Below, one piece after another: positions 12,001 to 22,953 of a DNA stretch of 64,000 nucleotides; the first letter of the stretch is position 1, and each line of letters starts with the position of its first letter. The stretch is taken from the NCBI GenBank assembly GCA_030549175.1, contig JAUKUA010000003.1, forward strand, positions 3,906,001 to 3,970,000. The letters are read 5' to 3'. Position numbers and translations under genes: made by a program. The notes under the pieces are model-generated. The model worked only from the letters and a program-made list of their open reading frames with translations. It was not told the origin of the DNA and did no database searches. The DNA is from Lasiosphaeris hirsuta (Eukaryota > Ascomycota > Sordariomycetes > Sordariales > Lasiosphaeriaceae).

Positions 12001-15000
12001 TGCCTATCTCTAGATCGAGCAGAGTCGCATCATGAGCCACACCTGGGCTTGGAAAAGCACTCTCCGCCCATGGCCTAGAGGATGATGCCGTAATGTTTAT
12101 CGGCACATGCTCTTAGGGATATTTGGTATCTGACAAAAGCTGCCGCTGCTATGGCGTAGGGGGAGTGAGGTCAAGGGAACCTCGAGGAGGAGTCACCTTG
12201 CGCTTCTCTCCTTGGCAAGTTTCAGACAAAAAGCGATTTTTATGTGCACATTAGGAAATCTAAACCGTGTCCCCAGACATGTTCTCCTCGCCTAGGGCAA
12301 AGCGTGATTCCTTCCGGAATCGTAGGCCCTCGTCCGCGACATTGACAAAAGTTCCGCCTGCAACCGTGCGGCGTTTCCTTGGTCAGTCTTCCTGGAAATT
12401 TGATGGCGACGGCAGCGCGGGATGTCAACCGTCAGGGGAAGACCACAAACCAAATTCCACATCCCAACCAAGAAGAAATGCTTCCAGGTTACTCAACTAA
12501 GAAACTTGCTCGCTTTGCCAACAACGACCTTTGGCGGCGCGTGGTCCTAACCTATGAGTTCCTTCCTGTCTTATCAACCAGCGCCGGGTTCCTGTTCAAT
12601 TCCCCGCAGAGGTGGGCTGGCGGCTTTCGCAGAACTTATTCACCTGTTGACCTTTCGAATCTCCATCTTCGCTCGCTCAACAATCAACAGCCGTCTGTCT
12701 GCGCAACGTTTCTCTTGCCGCGTGACTGCGGCTCTGCGATTACCTCCTAAATACATCCGCGGGGACATGGCAGAAACAACCCATCCGAGGGGTTGTTCTG
12801 TCAGTGCCGTCAATCGATCAGAGTTTGCCAGTTGGTGTTCTTGTCACACTGCCGAAGCTTTTCGGCATTTTGAGCATCTCGCTACGTGCAGGGTTTCTCA
12901 CGTTCCGAGTCCGGGATGAAAACAAGCCACTCCCCTATTTCGCACAGCGCCGAAGTTCGATCCTTGTCCAATCAGAACTCTTCAACGCAGTCGCATGAAG
13001 TCGAAACCACCCAGGATCGCAGGGTTCACAACGGTCGCTAAATTACCGGATGACTGCATCCAACTAGTGACTGCACAACGACGACCGGTTGCGGCGCCGA
13101 GCCCAAACGCTCAAGCTCGACCGCGCATCGGGCGGGCTGGCGTGGCCAAGCGTGCTTTCGGCAGTGCAGTCGCTTGATCCGGGCTATGGAGTGCCTGCTC
13201 TCGCCTCGATAGACTGCCGAAGAGACCAGGCGGTGTCTATGCAATACCCACCGCGGACCTTTCTCCTCCTGTGACTTGTCTGACGTGTCAATGGCAACCT
13301 CCTAGTCTCATGAGCAACCTATCCTCGCCATCTTGAACATTCGATGCATGTTGACCGTGCGCTAGTGTATTTTTCGAGGCCGTAGGGCTACATGTCCAGT
13401 GGAAGTGGTGGAGGTGGCGATGAATCCGGCTGCTGTCGAGCCCGCGGATTGGCAAGAGGTGCGCGGGGGCGGGCCACTCACACCATGCCGACGAGCGATA
13501 GACTGCAATATCAGCCAGCCAAAATCAGAGTGTGCATCAGAAATCGACTCTTTTGACCTGTCAAGAAGTCGCGGGCTCACACAACAGCGAGCGGTTGTCC
13601 TCATAGGGCTGAACGCACCTTCACCGCACCCATCTCACTGCTGCTGCTGCTGCTGCTATCCCCCCTTGTGCTCTCGAACGGCCAAGCGGTCTGCATCCCG
13701 GATCCTTTGTGTCATGCAAACCACAAGCCCGGGGCGATGGAGACTCGGCCGCCCGGGCCTGGTGATTGGTTGGATAATGACGCTGTCCGACAACACGCAG
13801 CAGCGACATACATCCATCCTGCTCGACATCCCTCCAACCGCGACGCTACAGTCGCATGTGTGGTTGCATCTCCGCCGCTGCCCGCCTTCCCAGCCCGCCA
13901 CGGAACCCTTCGATTGGGAAGAGGTGGTGGCTGGACCAGCAGGCGGCGGGGATTCTTGGCGCAAAAATAGTAGAAGTGATATCTCCAACCTGTTTACTTC
14001 TCCAGCCTGACAATAGCATCGATGACGACGTTGACGAGGTCGGCCAAAAAAAAAAAAAAAAAAAAAAAGGATTGATCGGTTGCGGTCCAATGCGGCAGCC
14101 GCACGGACTGTACACTAGTACACAGCAGAGGGATAAGGCGGCCGCACGGATAGGACAATATCCAAGTGTTATTTCGAGTCCTAGCCGAGTTTGAAAGCTG
14201 GGAGCCTGCCTCCCGGCACATCGACTGCACCAGTCACCGAATGGAAATGAATTGCCCAACCGATCAAGGCGCACCCGCCTATCTGCGGTTCCGAAGCATG
14301 GCATCCCGCGGCCCTTTGTATCGGGATTTTTTATGGTAGGCAACCGTGAGCTGCTGTCATGCCGAGACCGCCGGGTGCCATTATTCTGTCAATATGACAC
14401 TGCAACTAGGTCACACATATTCTCGATCCTGTCAAAATACCTGCCCCCAGAGAGGAAATTGACTTTTGAGATCCAAGCCGGGCCTCGGGCCCAACTCTGG
14501 GAGTCACTTCGTCATTTTTCTTGTCTAGGTGCTGGGCATGATGGTGCATGCCACAGTGGCATTGCTGGTGGAAGTTACAGCCGATCTGCAGTCTAGTAGT
14601 ACTGACGGAGTACCAATGGTATCGATGGAATTTAGCACCTAACTACCTATCCCCCGCGGAGTAATAGCGCCCTAATAGTCTGCTGTAATACCAGAGCAAG
14701 TGGATTGTAGCTTTTGGGAACTCAACGCCATCACACCTCATTTGCGGAGTCCAGGCGGAGGGAGCCGAATGGCGCATAGCGAGTGCCATCCATGGATCGC
14801 TATGTGTGGGAGGAACTGCATGTCCGTGAGGAATACCGACGACGCTACTGTGCTCCTCACACCGAGAGCGCTTTATCGGACAGCGGTACCTCGAGCATGT
14901 ATGTAGATACTGCAGCAAGTACATGCCCACATAAATTCCTCGTAATCTCGTTGAACCAGTCTCAGTTGGTCGAGATGGCCCTATAGTTGCTATTACTATT
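9001..15000. other. Gene-free stretch, central part
   Basis: No supported gene. A23 lies at 14046-14068 and a short CTG run near 13639. The sequence around 11893-11918 is dense in CCTAGGT/GGTACC/TTACCT words. A tRNA B-box-like string at about 9390-9405 lacks a foldable cloverleaf. The longest open frame (11066-11668) shows no domain and competes with long antisense frames. Confidence 0.55.
14046..14068 (+). repeat. Homopolymer A tract (23 A)
   Basis: An uninterrupted run of 23 A. I looked for a retroposon body or target-site duplication next to it and saw none by eye. Confidence 0.9.
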
Positions 15001-16869
15001 GAACACTCAATAATCAAGGCTCGTACCGCTCCCCGGAAGGGAGGGGTTTGACGGGACGGGACCGACCACTTAGAGCGTCCACAGGCCGGTTTTCGCTCCC
15101 ACTGGGATGGGAAGCAGCGCGGCATCACATTTCGTGCGGGTGGGCAGGCTGCTGCCAGGGGAGGGCTTTGAGGGGAGAGGCTCGGAGGCTGTTTGGTGGC
15201 AGTTCCACAGGACCCAGGACCAAGGTTGCACCGCCCCCCCTCTGGGGCTCTCGCTTCTTTTTTTGGATTTTACCTTTTGGCTTTTTCCCCACACAATGTC
15301 GCAACAGGATAGATAGCAGGGCAACGCCAGAAAGAGAAAGAGCCAACGCGGGGACAAGGGGGCCTATACTGCCACTTTTCACCGCCAAGCGTAAACTGGC
15401 CAATCATATCCTATTATGAAGGCCTCATGGGTCGCTGCGCCACGCCTAGTCCGAACTTGGCTGCATTCTTCGAAGTGGGTTTGGGACGACGTTGATCTGC
15501 GCAAGCACTACACCAGGGCCACACGTGCCGGCTTTCTCTGTCGATTTCTCGATTTCTGCTGAGACGCCCTGTCTCTCCAAATCTCTCCCCCACTGTCACT
15601 GTTTTGAAAAAAGGAACGAGAAACACGCGGAGAGCGACAAGGGGTAATTGAGGAGACGACAACCCATTTCCTGCGCGACAGAGACGGGCTCGAGATTTGA
15701 GACAGAAAGCCAACTTGGGTATACCCGGTTCCTCACTCCGGTCCTCACTCCCGCGCCCTGCCATTGGGCATCCGGACAGGTCGCGAAAAGGAGGCCATTC
15801 AACCCCTTTCCCCTTGCAGACACTGCAAGGAAAGCCGATGCAAGTTCAAGCTGTGTCAACAAAACTCTGTGACCCCGTCCAAAGTGAACCTGCACTAGCC
15901 GCGACTCTGCAACTTGCACACTAACAACATGCGACACAAGGGGGGTGCCAAGATGGGATATGATGGAGGACTCGAGGGGTGACGGCACCAAGGCCCCTAG
16001 CACTTAGTCAAATGACATATGCCGTGGCCGTTGCACCACCGGGTTGCCGAAGAACCGGCGCTCCTCGTACTCTGTGCCTCTCAGGCCCTCCCATCTGCTC
16101 CGAGGTTGGATTCCGTGACGGGAATTCCGCAGTTTAATCGGTGACTACAACAGGATGGTTTCGTGCACCCACCCGATGCCGGGTCACTTAGTAGTGGTAC
16201 AACCTTTCCGCGACATTTCCATCGCGCACTGTAAGCAGTGTACTTGATATTTTGCTTAATTCCACGTGCATTATCTTCGATGCGCAATTAAACAAACTCA
16301 AATTTGGCGCTTTCAAAACATGGTTGCCGTGTTGAATTCCGAATGAACAGCAAACACGCCTTGGCACTGAGAAGAGGGCCGCGTTTCGAGCGCCAGGACG
16401 GTCTTGACGCCATTGGGGGGCGGGGGGAGCTTGGCCTTGCACATAAGCGAAGCCTGCGGGCGTAGGGTGGTGATGATCCCTAGCGAACCCTGGCTCAAGT
16501 TTAGCTCTCTAATCGTGGTTCGTCCCAGATCACAGACGATTTCCATTCAACCCTTGGTGTCCAACCTCTCAGGCCAACGGGCTGCTTGTGTTCCGGTACA
16601 GCGTAGTAGTATACCATTTCACATTTCACCCCATCAGCCAAACGAGTGGGTAGGATACGAGTCCCTCGTTCGCTCCTCATGCTCAGAAGCATGGATATTC
16701 GCTCTCTCTATCGACATTGTCACAAGACTGCGGATTACCTAGGACATCTAGCGGGCACATCATTTTTCGGTTGGATACCAACCCAAAAGATTAGGTACGG
16801 TCAGCAAATTCACACTCCTAACAAATTACGCCAAACAAGACGGGTCATTCCAGGCCCTGTGGCTTGTCA

Positions 16870-16892
16870 ATTTGGCGCACTTCGCGCCAAAT
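16870..16892. repeat. 9-bp perfect inverted repeat of an E2F-like word
   Basis: ATTTGGCGC and GCGCCAAAT are separated by the 5-nt loop ACTTC. TTTGGCGC matches the E2F/DP consensus TTTSSCGC, so the dyad could be a protein site or a hairpin. Function is inference. Confidence 0.75.
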
Positions 16893-18403
16893 CGACCTGA
16901 TGGAGCCGCCGGCATGGAGATATGTGTCCGGGTGGTGGGAGCGGTGGGAGGGGGGCAATGAGGGGTGCCGCCGGCTCGGGAGCGCCCACGACTGGTTGTG
17001 TGGTTTGGTGGGAAGCTTGACGACGTTTGGCGACTCTTCCCCCATTTGCCCAAATTTTCCACTGACCGCCTGTGGTCCAGAGGAGCGCGATGCCTCTTTG
17101 GGGCGTGTCATGCAAACAAGATGCTGACCGTCCCATCAAGTCCCCCTCAACCCGCATTCCGTCGCCCTACCGCACTCCGCTGGGACGCCTTTTGCCCTGC
17201 CTCGAAATGATGCACATTTGGGTTTGCGGACGTTCGCTCAAAATTTGGGTCTCGCGGCGGCGGCCATACATTGCGGCAAGCGCGCTTGTCCCTTGTAAGC
17301 GTCGCGGGCCGCCATCAATCACATTTCTCCGGAATTGAGCTCCAACGGGATTCAATTATCTATCGTGATGTGACGGGTGCTGTCGAAGCCACGATCCGCA
17401 CCGTCCCAGCACTGCTCGTGGAGGGACGGGTTGTCCCAATGCGGTCGGGAATAAGGCTGTGCAGCTTATTTCGGGGAGCATGGACAATCGGCTGTCTGGC
17501 ATTGCACATCATCTCCACGACTTCTGCGCGTTCTGATTGGGCCAGGAAGGCGGGCTGGGGAGACGGTAAGCCACTGAAGCTCATTGAGATGAGGGACAGC
17601 AGCACGATGCGCCATGGCCAGGTGGGGGGGGGACCTATCTGGGGCGCTGCGGGTGGCAGGCGTCTCGTCTCCCACCACGTCGGGTGTGCGCAGCTGCGTG
17701 CAGTGCACAGCACAAACTCGCGAATAAAAATATCTTCTCCAAACCCGGCAAGTCTGGCATTACTACACTCCCTCGACTTACACGGTGCCGCAACTGTGTA
17801 ATGTAGACAAAGGTTAGCTAGTGATGGGGCGCGGCCAGAAGCCTCCACCACAGTTGCGATGGCTTGCTTCTCCGACACGTCCTATGTGTCCTATGCGCTT
17901 CGTGACGGGTCTGGACTGCCGAGCCAGCAGTCGTGTGGCCGGTGCTCATGGCCACAGAGCATCCCATGTTTCGTGAAGCACCCCTCGACCAAGGCGTCTG
18001 ATCCTGACAGCGAGAAGCGAAGGGGTCTCGCCCGCGCGCCGCGGGGAGCAATGGAGATGCCTACACTGGCCCAATCTGGCTTCCTGCTCCGCGAGACCGC
18101 CTTGCCAGCCCCTCGCCATTGAGCACTGCGTGATCTGTCCACCACACTTGAGGCCACTTGAGTGGCTAGCGCTCGAGCCATTGTGACTCGAGCCTAACAG
18201 ATGAAGGCGTCTGATTGTGCGCACACACATGCCTACATAGTACATACCCGGCCACCAAGGTAAGGTTTGAGACGGCGTTGACGGTAGCAACAGTCAACGC
18301 TCTACTAGCCTGGTTTGAGGCGTTAGCACGGCGGTATCGCAAGGCTCTCGAGGCTCTCTGCACCGTCTAACCGCGGGGCCACGAACGAGTTCTAGTCCCG
18401 GGC

Positions 18404-18435
18404 GTGTAGCGTGTAGCGTGTAGCGTGTAGCGTGT
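18404..18435. repeat. 7-bp tandem repeat, more than 4 copies
   Basis: The unit GTGTAGC occurs four times, followed by a partial copy. Confidence 0.9.
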
Positions 18436-18520
18436 TCACCATGCAGCGACAGGACCTCAAGCAAGCAACAGCCACAGGCACGGGTCCAGTGACCAAGAAC
18501 GAGTCCCACGGCGTGCGTCC

Positions 18521-18541
18521 AGACTCCAGACTCCAGACTCC
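18521..18541. repeat. 7-bp tandem repeat, 3 copies
   Basis: The unit AGACTCC occurs three times, less than 100 bp from the other 7-bp repeat. Confidence 0.9.
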
Positions 18542-19086
18542 AGAGCTCTCTGGCAGCAGAGAATCGGCGCTTGGCGTCTGCTGCGGGCATCCCGGCCACA
18601 TCTGACTGGCCCAAGGTTTGACTGGTTATCGGGTAATCAGGGGACGAAAGAAGCAATGAGAGTCAGGCAAAGACACTTTTTCAGGGGCCAAGCCAGCAGT
18701 GCGGACAAAGAGACAGCAGGTGCCTCACCGTGTCTTGCTTCCGCCAGCTCCCCCACCCCTTGCGGGCGTGTTTCTACGCAGCACGCGAGGCAGTTCGTGC
18801 ACCCAACGAGAAAGACGGGCTCGCTTCACTTGAGCAAAAGCAAGAGCCCCTCCGTCATCCAGCCAGGCCACCACCGTCTTGTGACATTGCACTATGCTAA
18901 AGACAGGTAGCATGCCCCCTGCCGCGCTTGGCTGGCTTCACACGTCGAGGCGAAAACCGACCAAGCAACGGAGCATCGGGGGGCAGCGGCAGGGATGCAC
19001 CGAATACAGAGCTCACGCTGCTGCCAATAATCAGGAGTCCAGAACGTTCAACACACACAGAGACCCGGCCGGCCCAAGGTCGACGA

Positions 19087-19101
19087 GGGGGGGGGGGGGG
19101 G
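19087..19101 (+). repeat. Homopolymer G tract (15 G)
   Basis: An uninterrupted run of 15 G about 1.4 kb upstream of the C2H2 regulator start codon. Confidence 0.9.
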
Positions 19102-19654
19102 AGGTACCCGAGGTGTACGGGCCAAGAACCCGTCTTAGTGGAGAGACTGAGGAAAATGGAAAGCGGTCTCTGTTTTGAGGGCCCCTTTCGCGTATTGGAA
19201 AACGGGTGAAATGGAAATGGCCACGGCCATGCACCCATGGATCCATGAGGATGGGAGACGGGTATGTTGTGGGTTGTAGCTTTGGCTTCAGTTGCTTCAG
19301 GCAGCGCCCGAGGCCGTAGATAGGCCCATTGATCCAGCGGCCGAGAGCTGGCAGTCTCCCAGGACGGCGGCCAGCAGCATCCCTTGGGGTCTCCGACTCA
19401 TCGTAGAGGTCTGTTTGGAGAAAAGGGCCTGGAGACCTGGACTGGAAGGGTAGACTGAACACCAGGACCTCCCGTCACGCACCAAAACACACAACGCACG
19501 CACTTAGCCCTCGAGGGCCTTCGCCCGGCCGCTGGCTCCCCCCTGCTTCCATCCACACCAACGCAAAAATCGGATGGGGCTTGTTTTCGTGAGGTCGCCA
19601 ATGTAGCGATGCAAGTACCTTGTACTGTACCCACCCATGCCACACCCAATGCCA

Positions 19655-19671
19655 CCCCCCCCCCCCCCCCC
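19655..19671 (-). repeat. Homopolymer C tract (17 C)
   Basis: An uninterrupted run of 17 C about 0.9 kb upstream of the C2H2 regulator start codon. Confidence 0.9.
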
Positions 19672-19892
19672 TCCCCCTGTCGGTCTTAGGCCCAAGGACA
19701 AAGGTGGATACCGAAGTATCTGGGTACATGGGGACTTGTGGCTACCACCCCTCCCATCCCCTTCCCTGTTCGACCTCCATGTACGTACCTACAAGCCCAT
19801 GCAATGTAAGTACTACGCCTCACTCGGCTGGGAGCCCTACAGGAGAGATCGTGCCTCCACCAGGCCCTGTCCTGCGAGATGCTGTTCGGGGG

Positions 19893-19898
19893 TATATA
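19893..19898 (+). promoter_or_regulatory. Candidate TATA box of the C2H2 regulator
   Basis: TATATA lies in GGGGTATATAGAATCC, and the sequence after it becomes CA- and CT-rich, as in fungal leaders. If used, the 5' UTR would be about 620 nt. No transcript evidence. Confidence 0.4.
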
Positions 19899-20387
19899 GA
19901 ATCCTCGCGCCCACCCGAAGCAACTCCCGCGACTGCACACTCCATCCCGTCGTCGACCTGCTTCTGCATCACGCGTCTGATTTGCATCTCCAGTTGAGGC
20001 CCACCCAGTCGCTCACAGCAAGGAGTCGTCGAGTCTCTCGTTCCATCCCAACCCACCAAGGCGCAGCACAGCAACCCGCTTAGACACTCTGACAACAAAA
20101 GCGAGGAAGAGGGAGCCCAAAGCAAAGTGAAATAAGAGAAAGATCATCGCAAACGGTTTTGGCGTGGCGCTGCTCTTACAACGGCAAATTCATCTCCACC
20201 GACTCACACAACCTTCTCCCGCCGTCGTCTCAGACCAAGCAAGCTTCTGTCTCAGTCGAGCACGCTTTAGCTCCCACCTGCTAGCACCACCAAGCTCGCG
20301 CGCAACGAACACCCGCAGGCGCAGTCTATAAGAGTAGTGATACATCCATTCGTTACTCACAACCGCACTCGCTTGACTCCAACTGGC

Positions 20388-20411
20388 ATGTGCTTTTACA
20401 ACGGTCAGTGA
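20388..20411 (+). other. Upstream ORF 1 in the regulator leader (MCFYNGQ)
   Basis: ATG followed by six codons and TGA, 163 nt before the main start. Its translation is inference; such uORFs can reduce initiation at the main ATG. Confidence 0.4.
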
Positions 20412-20448
20412 CACAAAAGGCTCCCCCCTGCGCTGCCTGGGAGGCGGC

Positions 20449-20481
20449 ATGACTGACACGCAGCGGCCCATTACAGCATAA
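20449..20481 (+). other. Upstream ORF 2 in the regulator leader (MTDTQRPITA)
   Basis: A ten-codon ORF with TAA stop, 70 nt before the main ATG. It is in a different frame from the main CDS and does not overlap it. Confidence 0.4.
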
Positions 20482-20550
20482 GGTAATCGCTCCTTTCCAC
20501 CATCGAGCCTCTCCCCCAGCAGCCCGAGCCCGGAACTTGAGCTGCAACAA

Positions 20551-22953
20551 ATGACCGCGCCCGGCCGTCACGATCGCGAAGACTACAACATGAGCTACCC
20601 AGAGCCGCCGCAGGGCGTCTTCGGCTCCACCCCTATGGACCTGGGACTCTCGCCCGAATCATACGCCTCGTACCCACCCAGGCCCTCACACGCATCGCAC
20701 GAATTCGCAACGACGATGGGCTACGATGCCAACGGCGCCATCTATGCCGAGACCCCCTACATGTACAACGCCAAATCGTCGCCAGGCATGTACCCCGACG
20801 ACAGCGACATGCGCGTGCCGTCATCGAACCTCAGCATCACCAGCGGATCGTCGTCCAACATGGGCTCTCCACTCTCAAACCACGGCCAACTGGCGCCGAT
20901 CCCCGAGTGGGCGGCGCCCCAGAACCTCGGAGTAACTCCGGGGATCGTCGACCAGAACGACTACTTTGCAGGCTCTGAGTATTCCTTCGCGCCCGGCGCA
21001 ATTGACGGCTACAACACAACTTTTGAGTTCGCCAACACCAAAGGACCGGGCTTTGTTGGTAAGTTGTCACAGATCCCTAGAACTCGTATTTCGCATGTCT
21101 CCAGTCCTCCTCTTCACCTACGTCCAACGCCGCGCGGGTCCATGTCTTCCTGCGGCTCGTCCGAGTCTGCTTCTACTGTGGTGCCCCCCAAAACCTGCTC
21201 CGGCCTTGGTCTGAGTCTCGCCCTCGACACGCGCCTAGCACAGGTACAAGCAGCCGTGACCGCGTCCCCGATCTCGGTCTCGACGTCTGCATCTTCAATA
21301 GCATCGTCAATGGGGTCGTCGGGTTTTGTTTTTGCATCTCCTGCCACTCCCGTCTCTTCCTTTTCGTCTGCCACACCCCCGGCTTGGAGCAGTCCCAATC
21401 GGGACGATTGGAATCCGCCTGCAGGGTCCAATGCTGCTCCCGCCCGCCGTGTTTCCTCTTTCTTCTCTCAGTCAAGCGGGCATTTCGTACCCCCTCTTGA
21501 AACTTCTTGTTGGTTTCCTCTGTCAAAAATCGCGCCAAGACCCCGCACACAAATCGCTGACCTAGATTGTTTCGCCGCAGACCCCTCGCTCATTCATCCC
21601 GACGTGAGGACAATGGCCATGCCCGGCTTTGAACAGCCCTACCAGGCCCCCAACTCGGCGTATCCTGCTTCGCCCTCGGCTTCCCCGCAACTCCGGTCCG
21701 GCAATACGTCCCCATTCATGCACAACAATTACCAGCCCTACTCGCACTCGCCTTTCCAGCCGCCTCCTGTAGACCCTCAGCGGAGACCTAGCCTCGTCTC
21801 GTTCCACTCCAATTACTCGGGAGACCAGACCTACAGTGGTGACGAGTCCAAGGAGCGCCAAAAATGTTCCTACCCCGACTGTGGCAAGACCTTCAAGGAC
21901 TTGAAGGCCCACATGCTCACACACCAGACCGAGCGCCCCGAGAAGTGCCCCATTGCCACCTGCGAATACCACATAAAGGGTTTCGCAAGGAAATACGACA
22001 AGAACAGGCACACGTTGACCCATTACAAGGGCACCATGGTCTGCGGTTTCTGCCCCGGATCCGGCTCGGCGGCTGAGAAGTCATTTAACCGGGCCGACGT
22101 CTTCAAGCGTCACTTGACCGCAGTGCACGGAGTTGAGCAAACGCCTCCCAACAGCCGCAAGAAAGCGAGTACCGGTGTGAGCGGCAATGGGGCCAACAAG
22201 AAGCTCACCGGCTACGCCCCCGACGCTACCGGCAAATGCTCTACCTGCTCGCAAACCTTCAGCAATGCCCAAGACTTTTACGAGCACCTGGACGACTGTG
22301 TACTGCGCATTGTGCAGCAGGAGGACCCCGCCGAGGCGATCAACGCCAAGCGCTTGGCCGAGGTGGAGAACGATCGGGATGTGCACAACACCCTGGAGAA
22401 GAACCACCTCCCCACAACTACTACTATGACAACGAGCATCGAGGATGACGACGATGACGATATGGATGAGGATGACATGGCCGATGAGGATTTCAAGATT
22501 GGTCGCGGCCTAAAGTCTGCCACCTCACCCACGAAGAAGAACAAGGGTAACCCACCCAACGGTGTGCAAAAGTCGCGTGGACTTACACACTCACGAGGCG
22601 GCGTGCCCCTTCTGACAAAAAACCGGGGCCGCAAGAACCGGCGCGACTACCCTTCTTCGTGGGGCTTCGATAAGGGCCAAATGAACATGAAGAAGCGAGT
22701 GATGGCCGTCTTCGATGGCCCGCGGCGTCTTGCCAAGGACGACATGATGTTGTCTACTGAGCACGAGGTGCGCGTCAAGCTCCCGGATGGCAAGTCATAC
22801 GTCACAGATCTTGATATTCAGACACTCAAGCGCGCGGCGGGCTTCCACGGTGCGACCGAGGAGGAGAAGGGACCGTGGATCTCTGACGATCCGACCGAGG
22901 AGGACCTGAAGCAAATGCTGAAGTTCGATGTCGAGGCCACCGCACAACACTGA
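20551..22953 (+). CDS. C2H2 zinc-finger transcription factor
   Basis: A predicted nuclear DNA-binding regulator. I read exon 20551-21058, an intron at 21059-21580 (GTAAGT donor, CTGAC branch point, CGCAG acceptor) and exon 21581-22953, giving 626 aa. The intron is 522 nt, a multiple of three, with no in-frame stop, so retention would give 800 aa. Zinc fingers in the spliced form: C265-H284 (CSYPDC...HMLTH), C292-H317 (CPIATC...HTLTH), a third from C323 to about H351, and a degenerate fourth from C388 ending in C. The N-terminus is Ser/Pro/Tyr-rich, as in activation regions. Residues about 456-473 are almost all Asp/Glu, and basic RGRKNRR follows. The C-terminal stretch KKRVMAVFDGPRRLAKDDMM looks like a conserved module of its own. 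A second ATG at 20590 could be the true start. I cannot name the orthologue; long upstream DNA and uORFs are typical of developmental regulators. Confidence 0.9.
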   Translation: MTAPGRHDREDYNMSYPEPPQGVFGSTPMDLGLSPESYASYPPRPSHASHEFATTMGYDANGAIYAETPYMYNAKSSPGMYPDDSDMRVPSSNLSITSGSSSNMGSPLSNHGQLAPIPEWAAPQNLGVTPGIVDQNDYFAGSEYSFAPGAIDGYNTTFEFANTKGPGFVGKLSQIPRTRISHVSSPPLHLRPTPRGSMSSCGSSESASTVVPPKTCSGLGLSLALDTRLAQVQAAVTASPISVSTSASSIASSMGSSGFVFASPATPVSSFSSATPPAWSSPNRDDWNPPAGSNAAPARRVSSFFSQSSGHFVPPLETSCWFPLSKIAPRPRTQIADLDCFAADPSLIHPDVRTMAMPGFEQPYQAPNSAYPASPSASPQLRSGNTSPFMHNNYQPYSHSPFQPPPVDPQRRPSLVSFHSNYSGDQTYSGDESKERQKCSYPDCGKTFKDLKAHMLTHQTERPEKCPIATCEYHIKGFARKYDKNRHTLTHYKGTMVCGFCPGSGSAAEKSFNRADVFKRHLTAVHGVEQTPPNSRKKASTGVSGNGANKKLTGYAPDATGKCSTCSQTFSNAQDFYEHLDDCVLRIVQQEDPAEAINAKRLAEVENDRDVHNTLEKNHLPTTTTMTTSIEDDDDDDMDEDDMADEDFKIGRGLKSATSPTKKNKGNPPNGVQKSRGLTHSRGGVPLLTKNRGRKNRRDYPSSWGFDKGQMNMKKRVMAVFDGPRRLAKDDMMLSTEHEVRVKLPDGKSYVTDLDIQTLKRAAGFHGATEEEKGPWISDDPTEEDLKQMLKFDVEATAQH

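Larger units (their letters stand above)
15001..19892. other. Gene-free stretch upstream of the C2H2 regulator
   Basis: No supported gene. It contains a TTTGGCGC palindromic pair at 16870-16892, another TTTGGCGC near 16304, 7-bp tandem repeats at 18404-18435 and 18521-18541, G15 at 19087-19101 and C17 at 19655-19671. Its position suggests the distal promoter of the regulator at 20551, which is inference. Confidence 0.55.

Noticed and set aside
14046..14068. A23 tract as the tail of a retroposon
   Set aside because: No element body, promoter boxes or target-site duplication seen next to it.
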